Shown: positions 45,131-58,339 of the stretch, piece by piece
Position numbering within the stretch: the first letter of the stretch is position 1
How the letters are laid out: the number at the start of each line of letters is the position of its first letter
Assembly (NCBI GenBank): GCA_029204225.1
Contig: CM055100.1
Span: 47,967,666-48,031,665, forward strand
Reading direction: 5' to 3'
Length of the DNA: 64,000 nucleotides
Source: Diphasiastrum complanatum
Lineage: Eukaryota; Streptophyta; Lycopodiopsida; Lycopodiales; Lycopodiaceae
Program-made: the position numbers and the translations under genes
Notes under the pieces: model-generated
Database searches by the model: none
Told to the model about the DNA's origin: nothing
What the model saw: the letters and a program-made list of their open reading frames with translations, nothing else

Positions 45131-48100
45131 ACACTATAAGTTTCACTTGAGTATGAAAATCTATGAGAACATCAACACGTGAACCATAACAAGGAATGAA
45201 AAAATGGAGTTTCTCTTTGCCAACATTTACAATGTAATAAAATTGGACTAGTGTCTCCTCTATCAAGAATTATGAAACAGTTCTTTTTTTTCATATGATT
45301 TTTCAATGAAAGAAATAACTAAGAAATGTTAGAGAATTTGTTGTATCATAAGCACAAAAAAAGAGTACAAACTGCTAAAGAGTCTATATTGCACAATCAA
45401 TTAACATGTACTGTATTCATTCTAATATCCCGATTACACGATATTTTATAATTAGCAAGAATCCAAATATCTTAATTAAAGATCTATAGCACATCTACAT
45501 GTATCATCAAGTATACAATGATGTCATTTGCATGTGCATTGACTCAAGGATTTGAGTTGTCTTCAGCTCATGTGAAAAGATAATAATTTTTATTATCTAT
45601 ACTTAATAGCGTTGAGATATATACATTGATTTGATCATGTGAGCTTAATTATTTCTCAATTGACATCATATCTTGCGCATGTTTGTAGCCATATGGTAGT
45701 ATCACAATGCACTCATTAAAAATAGCATAGAAAATATTTTCTAAACACCAAGTATATCACCCTTCAATCCATATTTGTGCATTTTAAACCTTTCATCCTT
45801 GCATTAAGTTTACCATAATAAGTTGCACACCTTGAAGTTGTGCACATTAATAGCCAAAACTAATGATTCACAACTCTTCTTCTAATTGGTATCAATCATT
45901 TCATTTTAGCCTTAAATCATACATGTTGAAGAACCATCTTGTAGTTGTATCAAAAAGTTTTTTCAAATTACGAAAGGAACACACATATGCACGTATATGT
46001 GTGCAAGTTTATCAGTAAAAAGTAAACCGATATTCAACTCGTGAACTATGCACATATCTACATACTCAAAATCCACTAGGCACGTGAATAATACACATAT
46101 CTACATTGGCACATCTAAAATATAGCACATACATTATGATATTGAATATGCATTTGCATAGTGACATTTCTCCTAGACATCATTTGTCATATGCCTTGAG
46201 CATATAGTTATTAACATTCGTTGTAGTAAGTTTTGACGTAAGCATGTAAATTAACGTCATACAATGTTGTCTGCAGGTGGTGGACCACTAATAATTTCGT
46301 GATATAAAAGACTTTATCCTCCTCTATTGACTAGTAAAACTATTCTAAATGAGATGGAATTGTTTACAAAAGGAAATAGAGGAGCCAAATTATATTCTTT
46401 TCATAATGCTTTGCCTTGTAATTTCAAAATAGCTATATTGCCTTAAGGTGTTAATAGTTGTGGTTAATATTGTTGAATTTTTAAAAGTTAAGGCTTTCTA
46501 GTTTTTAAATCATACATCAAATATTTCAATAAGTGAGTCTTTGAATAAGTGGTGAGGGGGTAAGGACTTCTTTTCCTTTCCTTGGGATTAGGAGTTGGAC
46601 TCCAATCTGTTTCCCAAATAAAATAAACACAATAATTGATGTGTTGGTGAAAACTTATTTTCTCTTAGTTGAGATCGAGACTTTTTTATTCCAATTAGCC
46701 ACACAAATGACATAAAACACAAATGGAAAAAGTATTATCTTTGAAAATATACGATGCAACTAATACCATCTAAGATTATTTGAGATTGCACATATTCTCA
46801 AGATTTACTATATTGAAATATCTACCAAATTTTCATAGACAAGTATAATGACATTCAACTAGTCATAGTATTAAATTCTTGAAAGTTTCACCAGTTTGTG
46901 CATTGTGCTACAATATCTCATCAAGAAATAGTCACATTTTTTCTTTTGGGCCTAGGAAATAGTGGAAAATGAGGTTTCAGTAATAAAAAATAGGAATTGG
47001 TCCAAAATTCATGTTGTAATATGTTGAATTGTATTAAGATCAAACCCTAGTAAATAAACTTGTATTTTTTGAACATGCCATCATCATTGTTGATTCTTAT
47101 ACAACTTTAGTTGTCTTTTAGCTAACTTATAGTATGATCCACAAACATTTTTTATTTTGGCATAAGCTTACAAATATGAAAGTGATGACAAATTTGTCAA
47201 TGTTGGTCAATCTTAAAGAATTTGAGACAATAAAGTGGGATTTTTGCTTATGGGTTAACATAAGTTGCCCCTATCATCCCATATGTGTATTGCACCATTT
47301 GTGAGGACGTCAAATCTGTGATAAACTCAATGTAGGATTTTGAGAAACACTTGAAGCACCCCTCATGAATTTTTCATAAATATATTGGCAAGCTTTGAGG
47401 GCAAAAGTTCACATGCATATGAGGTCCACCTTTTGGTCTCTACAGGCACTGCTCCATGTGCCTCCATTGAAGCCCATATGGTCTAGCAACCACTTGAGGC
47501 CTAATATCTAGACGTTTGACTGCTCGAAGTCGATACCTCAACTAAAGCCTCAACTAAAGACGCATGGAGTTCCCTAAGCCACCACTTCCACTATCCATAA
47601 AGGTCAATGCAATGAGAAATACAATGCAAATTTTGCAACTATTATTTAAAATTGTTCATAACGACGCAAAAAAATACAACTGCAAAATCACTAACTAACT
47701 AGTAATGAAAAAATGATTTAATTGATAGTATACTAGCTATAAATCCCAATTGAATAAGTAATTCAAAACCTAGAACTCTAATGCATATTGAAATGCCATG
47801 AAAAGGAATAGAAATCAACAATTATAATATACTCTAATACTCTTTTAAAGCAATGTAAGTAAGAAAAATTTACCCAAAAAAAAAGCCTCAAATGATAGAC
47901 AAAATGTGAATTTTGAATAGAGTGCCTTTGGGTGTAGCTGCATAAGGACATTTAGTTCCAATAGCAACAATTATCTATTAAAATGATTTTTTAGATACTT
48001 TTGCAATATTTTAGCACTATGGCAATGTTCTTGTGAGACTTTGATCATTTTAGCGACGTTTTTTGTCTCTTAAAAAAATTGCGTGTAATTTTAGAAAATT

Positions 48101-48756
48101 TTGACATATTATTACGTTCTATGAGTGTACAATGTTGTAGATCTAGGATGACATCATCAAATGACTTGATGCCAAGCAATAAGAGCTACCATCATATAAT
48201 TGAAAGAATTATCTACAATTTCCTAGGAAGCAAAACATGTTTTTGAACATTGTTTGTATATCAATTACAAACATATTTAATTTTCTATTAATATTTATCA
48301 CGAAGTTTTTATGATGTTTATATGATTATAAACAAACTATTTATAATCAAAATTAATTCGATTGCTTTTGAACCATACTTTTTTTTGTATTAATTTGTGG
48401 AGATCTTTTTACGTGTGTAGTCAACTTTCTACACCCCCTTGTGGCTTGTGCTTCCAAGGGACATTAAGGCCTTTGGATCTAATACTAGGAGAGCAAAATC
48501 AATTGTAGTACAATTTGATGAGGACATTAGAGAAAATTTGAGCACAAAAGGGGCCTTCAAAAAGATACTTTTTTTTTTCTCAAAAGTTTCTTTCACATGG
48601 ACCAATCGAAACACTCAAATTTGAAATCTACGTAACGTAGCTCCTTCAAATCGATTTTCTTTTCTTTTTAAAAGAATTGTAATTTTCCGTCAAGGGCAAC
48701 GCGTATATAAGCCATTTTATCTGTAGTACAATATGCAGCTCAACAAAGAAAATAGT
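45131..48756. other. AT-rich intergenic sequence, nothing recognised
   Basis: No open frame above 61 codons matches a family I know. No LTR ends, PBS or RNA gene were seen. ACACATATGCACGTATATGT near 45990 is a local palindrome. Confidence 0.5.
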
Positions 48757-49194
48757 GTAACTTTTGAACGAAACTTCGGATTAGACAATTATGGTGTCAT
48801 TAGAAAGCCCTCAATGAGAGCTTTTCAACAACACCCAAGATGATCCAATTTCAAACTAGGGTGCAGAAGTTATGGCCAGTCAAAGTTTGGGTCGGTCAAC
48901 TATTGGTCAACGTGATATCTCTTTCAAGCATAGTTGACCATTTGACCCGATGATATCTCTTTCAAGTGCAGTTGACCAGTTTGACCAAGCATAGTTGACC
49001 AAGTCAAACTGGTCAACTTCACTTGAAAGAGATATCACGTTGACCAATGGTTGACCGACCAAAACTTTGACTACTTATAACTTCCTCACTCTAGCTTGAA
49101 ACTGGATGATGTTGGTGTCATTGAAAAGCTCTCATTGAGGGCTTTCTAATGACACCGTAATTGTCTCAATTTGAGCTTTCGTTCAAAAGTTATG
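48757..49194. mobile_element. Foldback MITE-like inverted repeat rich in W-box cores
   Basis: The left arm begins TGTAACTTTTGAACGAAA and the right arm ends TTTCGTTCAAAAGTTATGA. Internal blocks mirror in order: GGTGTCATTAGAAAGCCCTC against GAGGGCTTTCTAATGACACC, and AACGTGATATCTCTTTCAAG against CTTGAAAGAGATATCACGTT. The centre, near 48986, has GTTGACCAGTTTGAC inverted as GTCAAACTGGTCAAC. Arms are about 210-225 bp with few mismatches. Ten TTGACC/GGTCAA and three TTGACT/AGTCAA words occur between 48877 and 49074. No coding capacity. Confidence 0.82.
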
Positions 49195-49755
49195 ATATTT
49201 TTCAGCCACAAGCTATATTATGCACATAATAGCTAACCATTGAAAAATGTGTTGACAGGACCGCGGGCAGAAAAAGATTTGAATTTAGTATTTTACATCA
49301 ATAAAAAATTGTCATCCTACGTGGCAATCCTTATAGGGCCCTTTCCAAGGCCAGATTCTCTTTAATGGAGGGTAGAAAAAAATGTATGGTGGGGAGTTGT
49401 AGGCAACTAAGGATGTCATTGGCTTTACTGTGAGATCTAAAAGTGGCATGTTGCCTAAATCTTAAGCCTTATTTACTCTTGCCTTTTTATAAAGGGTTGA
49501 GTGACCTCTTTTGTTACTCTTTGCTTCTCTAGGCATCATTGGCTTTAGGCCTTCTCCTTTTGAGGTTAATCTTCCCAAGGGAGGTGAGCAATGAAAGACA
49601 AATCGTACCTATGGATCTTAATGACCACTTCTTGATTCTTTAAAGATTTAATACCTATTTTGTATAGATGTAAAGCTATGGATCTATAGCTATTAAAATC
49701 AAGGATCTTTTGTGCTTATGCCAAAAGAGAAGGCAATAGTAATATATGAAGTTTT

Positions 49756-50130
49756 TCAATCGTAGCAAGTGTCTTGGATGGCAAAGCTTTGGACCAAATT
49801 TGTGAATTCATCACCTAGACCATTTAGGACCACTTGGACAAGCTCATTATCTTGAATCTTCTCTCCAATAGAGGCTAACTCTTTGCTGAGAGACTTGATT
49901 CTAAGCACATAATCTTGTGTATTTTCCTCACTTCTTCTCATGCTTTGCATAATTTGATTTTTGATCATGAGAACTCTAGAAGTGTTATTGGATTCATAAA
50001 TGGATTTCAATGAATCCCATGCCTCTTTGGCCAATGTACAAGAAGAAACTTCTTTCAAAAGATCATTACTAACATTCATAATGCAATGAAGTGCTAGCCT
50101 AGCTTTCTTCTTGTATCTAATCAACTCTTG
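49756..50130 (-). pseudogene. Ty1/copia gag fragment
   Basis: The 122-codon minus-strand frame matches the middle of the other copia Gags here: KKARLALHCIMNVSNDLLKE, EAWDSLKSIYESNNTSRVL, YVLRIKSLSKELASIGEKIQ, VVLNGLGDEFTNLVQSFAI. The N-terminal YSIWK region and everything downstream are missing, so it is an isolated scrap. Confidence 0.88.
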
Positions 50131-51604
50131 TGCTCATTAAATGATTCCTCCATGTTTGAGTTTAAAACTGGACATTTGTTATTAGCTTTATTGATCCTAG
50201 TATACATATACCCATAGGGCTCTCACTAGTGTATACCCATAGGGATCTCACTAGCGTATGCTTGATTTTGGTGATTGTAACTACATGCTGCTGGTGTGAT
50301 TTCTCTCTCCTTTTGAGTTGATTGATCCATAACTTGGGGGCTAGATCTAATCGATCTAGATTTGGTTGGGTTGTTTTATTCACCATCCGGATTTCCTTTT
50401 GTTTCCTTGCAATAGTTGTCTAATTCTAGATCCTTGGTGGAGGACTTGAAAGTGGTATTAGAGTCAAAGCTATAGGTGGTTTTGCTATTGGAGATTACTC
50501 AAGGGAGGCCAAGAATTGGAGTATGGATCTTTGAAAGTTGGGGTCCTGATTCTTGGAGCTTGGAGCAAAGTGTGGAGCAAGAGCTTGGAGGGATGATTCT
50601 TGGATCTCTTTTCAAAATTACCTTTTGATGCCACAAAATTGTTAAATATTGAATATCGACCTAAATATGGCATGATATAAGGGAGCTCAACACAAAGTGC
50701 ATCAAAGACAAATCAGGAGCTCAAAGGAGTTCCAAAGTCAAAAGTTAGAAGCGACAGGGGTGAACATTTCAACAAAAAGCCTCTATCACCAATTAATAAG
50801 GTCCTTGGGTTTTACATAAGTGATATACAATTTACACTTTTCCCAAACAAAGTGATATTTTCAAGCTATGTGATGTTTCAATATAAAGAGCTGAGCCTCC
50901 GACTTGTGGTGTGTCAGCTACCAAGTTAGTAAAAGGTGGCCAATAAATTGAGTACTGTGCCAATTAGCTTAAATGTATAGTTAATTTTAATTGGGAGACA
51001 CCTTTACTTATCTATCATCTGATGAGGACATCAAATTTTATAAAGGTGGGGTGGATGTTGTAAAGCTAAATTTATAAGCTTTACTTCCAGTGCCACTAGT
51101 GCCAACAACGCCATCGACACCGCTCCCAGCGCCATTGTGACCAGAATCCAACCGGCACCAGGTTCCTATGGCTGAAAGACTTTGATCGTTTCTAGCGAAG
51201 TCTAGAGAGCTCAGATCAATGTGCAATCACCTCCAATCACCTCACACGATCTAGGCATGATTAAAGGAAGCTTGGGGATCCATAAATTCTAGACAGAGAA
51301 AATGACTTTCTAGAGAGAAAACATTCCTTACCAACTTAGGTAGAGCACTTGGTATGAGGGGAGGTGGCGAATCCCACCAAAACTATAGGGGAATGCGGGT
51401 TGTGAGCTCCAACCAAGTCTCAACTTCCCTTGTTGGAATGTTGTCCTAGGGCGCCTTGGCATGCCAGTGCCCCGAAGACTAGGGTCGGTCACACACTTGA
51501 AATGTAATCGTCTCAGATTTATTAATAATGTGGGATTTTCTCAAACTGACTCTAATTACCTTCTAGATTTCAGTGTTCCGTAAAAGGGCCAATTGTAAGG
51601 CCGC
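50131..51604. other. Intergenic; contains a possible LTR edge
   Basis: A stretch at 50630-50680 (GCCACAAAATTG then TTAAATATTGAATATCGACC) recurs inverted at 63808-63858, which looks like the edge of an LTR family. TGGTATTAGAGTC near 50453 resembles a PBS. A 22-bp phrase (CCCATAGGG..CTCACTAG) is doubled at about 50210-50250. No gene was supported. Confidence 0.4.
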
Positions 51605-51917
51605 TGTGAAATAATGCTCTCCACTAGAGGTCACCATCAAAAGGTGGCTCACTCTACTTTCTTTAAGAGAGATCTACTTGCATTTATTACGTTTGCCTAG
51701 AAATACTAGTTCCTACATGGTCATTCCATCTTTCAGGATTCACCACGAGGCTTACACAGTTCTTGCTTGTCATTATTACTAGTATTCCTTGGCTCTCATA
51801 CTCGGCTCTCAATCTTCGTTCGTCTCGTCTTCTCAAAGACCTCCTCGATCTAAGGTGAGAGGTGCTCTTGGGTAGCTCTATCCGAGTATCTTGGGGATTT
51901 GTCATAATCAGCCAACA
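51605..51917 (+). repeat. LTR-like direct repeat Z, left copy
   Basis: Begins TGTGAAATAATGCTCTCC and ends CAGCCAACA. It is about 93% identical by eye to 56511-56809, which lacks a 13-bp piece. TG...CA ends suggest LTRs, but no matching target duplication, PBS or PPT was found. Confidence 0.6.
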
Positions 51918-51967
51918 TCATCTCACCCCTAATGTGTTGCAGGACCCACTGGAACTCATATTGGATG

Positions 51968-52275
51968 TGTGAAAATATTGTAAAATTAAAACAATATCAA
52001 TGTGGCATCTAGATTGTTCTCTCTCTCTCCACGAGTTCTAGAAGGCCTCTTGTATTATAAATAAGGTGGCTTTGTACCACAAGAATACACTTCTTCAAGT
52101 AAAGCTTCCATTTGATCCATTTGAGGTGTAATGATAGTTAGATTGTGATGATTGCTCTAGTTTGCCAATGTTTTTCATCTCATTGTTTTTGGAATAGAAG
52201 CTAGTTTAGTGTGCAATCATTCATTCTCTTAATCCTTTGCACTTGCAGCTGGTTCACACGTGTGAAAAGTTCTCA
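51968..52275 (+). repeat. 5' LTR of copia-3, internally deleted
   Basis: 308 bp. It matches the first about 30 and the last about 275 bases of the 3' LTR. The lost part is upstream of the TATAAATA box (near 52060). CACACGTGTG lies just before the PBS. Confidence 0.88.
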
Positions 52276-52287
52276 TGGTATCAGAGC
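52276..52287 (+). other. Primer binding site of copia-3
   Basis: TGGTATCAGAGC directly after the LTR, initiator tRNA-Met type. Confidence 0.92.
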
Positions 52288-53119
52288 TTGATAGGAGAAT
52301 AGACATCTAATCATTGCTTTGTCAAATGGAATGACTTCTCATCATTGTTGGTGAAATTTTGCCTCTTACTAGCACTCGATTTTGAGCTAACTAGATCCAC
52401 TCTCATCACCTGATTTCAGAGCTGCTTGGCCTACTGTAGCAGCACGTGTGAGGCCTCTAATCAAGATAGAGTGGGGGCTATGTTACTTCTCATCTTTTCC
52501 ATGCATGTTTCATATGAATGGAAAGCTAATCAACTGTAGATTGTGATGCAAGTGACCTCAAGAGGATTGGTGGAACCTAAGGAGAGTTCTCTGCACTCAA
52601 AGTGAGGCATATTGAAGAAGCAAAATAGAGTTTTACATGCTTGAAGGCTGTACTATCAAAGATCCTTTATTGTAGGAGTCAAAATAGCAAATTTTGACTA
52701 TTTTTCAATTTTCTTCAATCTAAGAAATCCTACTAATATTTATGCATATTTTTCTTGTGCAAATGAAAGTATGATGATTGCTCTCCACCCAACCATAGAT
52801 GCATATAAGATGTAAAACAAGCTATTAAAATCACATGTATGTCCATAATGGCACATGCATTGTTGCATGTAACACCCTCAAGTTGATAAATCTGAATTTT
52901 TTAAGCTATTTCACACGTGTGAACTCAGATTTACTTCATCCACTTTTTCTTTGAAAAATTAAGTGCAAATTTTGACTAGCACCTAGAAATTGTTATTTTT
53001 GGCCTTCTTTGAATTCTCAATCATTTGTTACTTGATTCCAAGTAATCAGTAGTTTACATTTGATTAGTTTTGAACCTCTGAAAACATTCATTTAGTAAGC
53101 CAAAATCAATTTTCTAGGC

Positions 53120-53551
53120 ATGACTTCAATGGGATCTTATCTATTAGAACAAAGTGAGAGACTCACTTCTACAAATTATGGTACATGGAAAGTGAGGATA
53201 GTACTTCAAGATCTAATAGATATAGAAGGAGACCCAAGGTCAATTATCTTAGAACATTTGGATGTGTATGCTTTGTACATGTACCTCTTGTCAAGAAAAA
53301 AAGAAGATGCTAATGCTCTTAAAGGCATTATGATAGGCTACTCAAGTAAAGCCTATTGGATTTTTGTTCCATCTACTAATCAAACTATGATAAGTAGAGA
53401 TGTGATCTTCCATGAAGATCAAATGTACATGAAGGACAATGTGCAGGAATCTCAAGAGCTTATTTATCAAGGAGGAGTCTCTTCATCAAGTATTGATCAA
53501 GATGAAGACTTTTGGGGCCAAGATCACAAGAGAAGCCGAGTCTACCAATGA
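53120..53551 (+). pseudogene. copia-3 Gag start joined to post-integrase segment
   Basis: The frame opens MTSMGSYLLEQSERLTSTNY and WKVRIVLQDLIDI, the first 35 or so residues of Gag. It then jumps to the region after integrase: KEDANALKGIMIGYSSKAYW and ISRDVIFHED. Most of Gag, the zinc knuckle, protease and integrase are absent. The frame ends at 53551, where RT continues one frame over. Confidence 0.85.
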
Positions 53552-55206
53552 CTCCAAGAAGATCAACCCGAGAGAGATCCGAGCCTAGAAGACTCACCTA
53601 CTTGGAAAAAGGCAAACAAGTGGAGGATTCAAGTTCTGTACATGCTTTTCACACTTCCATTGAAGAACCATCAAGTGTGGAGGAAGCTCTTCAATCAAAG
53701 GATTGGATCAAAGCTACGGAGGCCAAGTATGAAGCTTTGATGCAAAATGAGACTTGGCAACTTGTAGATCCACCTAATGACAAGCACGTCATTGGATGCA
53801 AGTGGGTCTATAGAATCAAGCTCAATAATGATGGATCAATCAATAAGTTCAAAGCAAGGCTTTGTGCTAAAGACTATGCCCAAATCAAAGACATAGATTA
53901 TGAAGAAACCTTTGCTCCCGTAGCAAAGATGGTAACCATTAGAATTCTCATTACTATTTGTTGCTTTTATGATTGGAAAATGCTTCAACTTGATGTTTCC
54001 AATGCTTTCTTGAATGGTTACTTAGAAGAAAAAATATATATGCATCAACCTCCAGGTTTTGTTGCGAATGAGAAAGGATCAAAAGTATGCTTACTTTTGA
54101 AAAGTCTTTATGGCTTGAAACAAGCTCCAAGGGCTTGGTATGAGAGGTTGAACACTTATCTTTTTTCTATTGGTTTCAAGATTAGTTCATATGATCCATC
54201 ATTATATCTTAAACATGTTGGTAATGATATAATCATGTTGCTTATTTATGTTGATGACATTCTATTATGTGGAAGCAACATGGATTTACTTGTTGATACC
54301 AAGATCTCCTTAGGAAAGGAATTCAAAATTCAAGATCTTGGATTTTTACATCATGTACTTGGATTAGAGATTAAGATCTCTAATGACTTAGCTTTCATTT
54401 CTCAAGAAAGTTATGTAAGGTCTATGCTTAAGAAGTTTAAAATGCAAGATTGTAAAAGCATAGATACTCCTATGGAGTCTAATGTTAAAGACACTAAAAC
54501 TTGTGATGAAGCATCCTTTGAGGACATCACACTTTTTAGAAGTCTAATAGGCTCTGGAATATGGCTCACTATCACTAGGGTTGATCTTAGTTTTAGTGTG
54601 CATAAGCTTAGTCAAAGCATGCAAAATCCAAAGATCCATGATTGACAAAAGGGGAAGAGGATCTTGAGATATGTTGCATCTACTCAAGACTATGGACTTT
54701 GTTTTAAAAGACATGATTTAAGCCTTGTTGCCTTTTTAGATTCGGATTTTGCAGGTGATAAGGTGGATAGAAAGTCCACAAGTGCTTATACAATATTTTT
54801 GGGAGGTAACCTTGTCTCTTGGCAATCTAAGAAGCAAGACACTATCTCCTTATCCTCATGTGAAGCCGAGTACAAGGCTTTGACTATCACAACAAAGGAA
54901 GTCATTTGGATCAAAAGATTACTAGTGGAGCTCGGGATCATTCAAGAGGAGGAAATACCTTGCATCAAATGTGAACGCATCTCGGCCCAATATCTTGCAA
55001 GTAATCCAATCTTCCATGCAAGAAGTAAACACATAGAGATAGCACACCACTATGTAAGAGAAAAAGTTATGGATGGTGAGGTTCTCCTTGAGCATGTATC
55101 AACTTCAAATTGTTATGCAGATTTACTCACCAAGCCTCTAGCTAAGAAGGACTTTGAAAGACATAGATCAAATCTTGGCTTGATCTCCAAGTCCTTAGTA
55201 TTGTAA
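53512..55206 (+). pseudogene. copia-3 reverse transcriptase and RNase H
   Basis: From 53512 the frame covers the RT start (EPSSVEEALQSKDWIKA), [55 protein letters not shown] (catalytic YVDD) and DTPMESNVKD. One TGA at 54643-54645 interrupts the connection, in the HWxxAKRILRY region. RNase H (54664-55206) has DSDFAGDKVDRKSTSA, SCEAEYKALT, SNPIFHARSKHIEI and YADLLTKPL. In the last nucleic-acid contact CDN reads CER, so that Asp is altered. Otherwise it is the best-preserved RT in the window. Confidence 0.92.
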
Positions 55207-55230
55207 TATTATTTTTATTTTAAGGAGGAG

Positions 55231-55756
55231 TGTGAAAATATTGTAAAGTTAAAATAAAAACTTAGAGATTCAAGTTTTGGGGTTTGTCCAAACTTGAGGT
55301 AGACTAGTCTAGTAACTTTCCAATTAGATTCAAGTTAGTTTTTTGTCTTCATAGTGATGTGTAGGTCTAGAACCTTCCAGGAAGCATTTGAGACTACTCT
55401 TGTAGGTCAAGAGATTCTCAAAAAGAGAGATTCTCAAGTCTTATCCATCTCTCCTTTTGTCATCTAGTAGAGAGGTAGAGGCAATGTGGCATCTAGATTG
55501 TTCTCTCTCTCCACTCGTATTATAAATAAGGTGGCTTTGTACCACAAGAATACACTTCTTCAAGTAAAGCTTCCATTTGATCCATTTGAGGTGTAATGAT
55601 AGTTAGATTGTGATGAATGCTCTTGCCTTCATGCTAACTAGCTTGCCAATGTTTTCCATTTCATTGTTTTTGGAATAGAAGCTAGTTTAGTGTGCAATCA
55701 TTCATTCTCTTGATCCTTTGTACTTGCAGCTAGTTCACATGTGTGAAAATTTCTCA
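55231..55756 (+). repeat. 3' LTR of copia-3
   Basis: 526 bp, full length. TATAAATA box near 55522. The terminal palindrome reads CACATGTGTG here, one base different from the 5' copy. Confidence 0.9.
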
Positions 55757-56510
55757 GGACGATGTCACTCCACTTCCGCATTGGCGTCTTCGATCGTCAC
55801 TTGGAAAAGCATAGATCCTCGGTCGCTTGCGTAAAACCAAGTGCTTATTGTTGCCAGTCTTTATCAAAAACCTGCTTTTCACAATTTGCCACAATGTGAT
55901 CAGAATGTCTTATTGCTGCAAGTGGTTGACATTCTTAAAATTGGAGAGCTCTCAATAGCTTCACAACTTGCATGCTTGAGTGCTTTCCATGTGTCTCTTT
56001 GTTTTGTCACTTGTATCTGCCATTGACGAATTCATCTTTGGTTTCTTGGCAGATTCTAACTTTTGGGAGGTTTGTATCCTCCATTTGCTTCTAGGTATTT
56101 TCATGGTTCTTCTCTCAATTGAAGTTCCAGTCTCACGTTGGAGGATATGCAAGATTTGCACCACATTTCTAGCCTATTTAGTTTACCTGAATGCTGGCTC
56201 CTACATTAATCCACAAACAAGAAAAAAAAAACTAATCCACTCTAGGAAAGCAGCAAATCTAATCCACTCTACAATCCACAACCACACTCATAGGAGGGAA
56301 GGGCAAGATCATGAATGCATTCACTCAAGAAACAAGCGTGATCAAGGAGCTCAATGGATGCACCAAAACTCGTGGAGGCTCTTCTCATTTCAGCATGAAG
56401 TAGGTACATTTCACAAAAAGCTCCTCTTCACAAATAGGGAGTCTCTTAAATAAGCAAGAGAGCTCCCTAGGTGGCATCCTAGTGGAATTTCCACATTTCA
56501 CAAATTACAA
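55757..56510. other. Interior of repeat pair Z, unrecognised
   Basis: A 157-codon frame (55980-56453) has a hydrophobic first third and a basic, His-rich remainder. No domain is recognisable and no codon-level evidence supports it. Host sequence on the two sides of copia-3 (51918-51967 and 55757 onward) joins directly. Confidence 0.4.
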
Positions 56511-56809
56511 GTGGAATAATGCTCTCCACTAGAGGTCACCATCAAAAGGTGGCTCACTCTACTTTCTTTAAGAGGGGTCTACTTGCACTTATTACGTTTG
56601 CCTAGAAATACTAGTTCCTACATGGTCATTCCATCTTTCGGGATTCACCACGAGTCTTACAAAATTCTTGCTTGCCATTACTACTAGTACTCCTCGGCTC
56701 TCAGTCTTCGTTCATCTCGTCTTCTCAAAGACCTCCTCGATCTAAGGTGAGAGGTGCTGTTGGGTAGCTCTATCCGAGTATCTTGGGGATTCGTCAGAAT
56801 CAGCCAACA
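56511..56809 (+). repeat. LTR-like direct repeat Z, right copy
   Basis: Second copy of 51605-51917, ending GCCAACA. It lacks CATACTCGGCTCT or equivalent within the CTCGGCTCTCA stretch. Confidence 0.6.
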
Positions 56810-56811
56810 CC

Positions 56812-58023
<1,212 letters not shown>

Positions 58024-58339
58024 AGATTGTGAGAGAGACAGAGAGCTAGAGCTAGAGCGAGAGCAAGAGAGAGAAGCCGACAGCCAGCTGTCCCTCAACA
58101 GAAGCAATTATCAGGCAATTATTAGAAATACACACTTGCAAATCTATTAGAAACATTCATAGTCTCTTCATCTCTAGTGGACCCACTTTAGAGTGTTAAA
58201 CAATAAACCTTTTTTGTGTGCATTTTTATCGGAAAAATGTAGTGTCCTTGACAGTCCATGTCGTACCACCAAACCATGCTTTTAGCCATATATCATCATG
58301 ATGACACTGGTATATCCTACTATGTAATTGATCATTGCC

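Larger units (their letters stand above)
51968..55756 (+). mobile_element. Ty1/copia retrotransposon with internal deletions (copia-3)
   Basis: The LTRs begin TGTGAAAATATTGTAAA and end TTCTCA. The 5' copy is 308 bp and the 3' copy 526 bp, because the 5' copy lacks about 218 bp inside. Flanks are GGATG (51963-51967) and GGACG (55757-55761), a 5-bp duplication with one change. The PBS is at 52276-52287 and the PPT (AAGGAGGAG) precedes the 3' LTR. Gag is nearly gone and protease plus integrase are missing, while RT and RNase H are almost complete. Confidence 0.9.

Noticed and set aside
49756-50680. Possible full minus-strand copia element
   Set aside because: Only a Gag piece is readable. The PBS-like word near 50453 points to the other strand, and no LTR pair was found.
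55980-56453. 157-codon open frame with hydrophobic N-terminus
   Set aside because: Lies in repeat-rich DNA, resembles no family, and its His/Arg-rich end looks like random translation.
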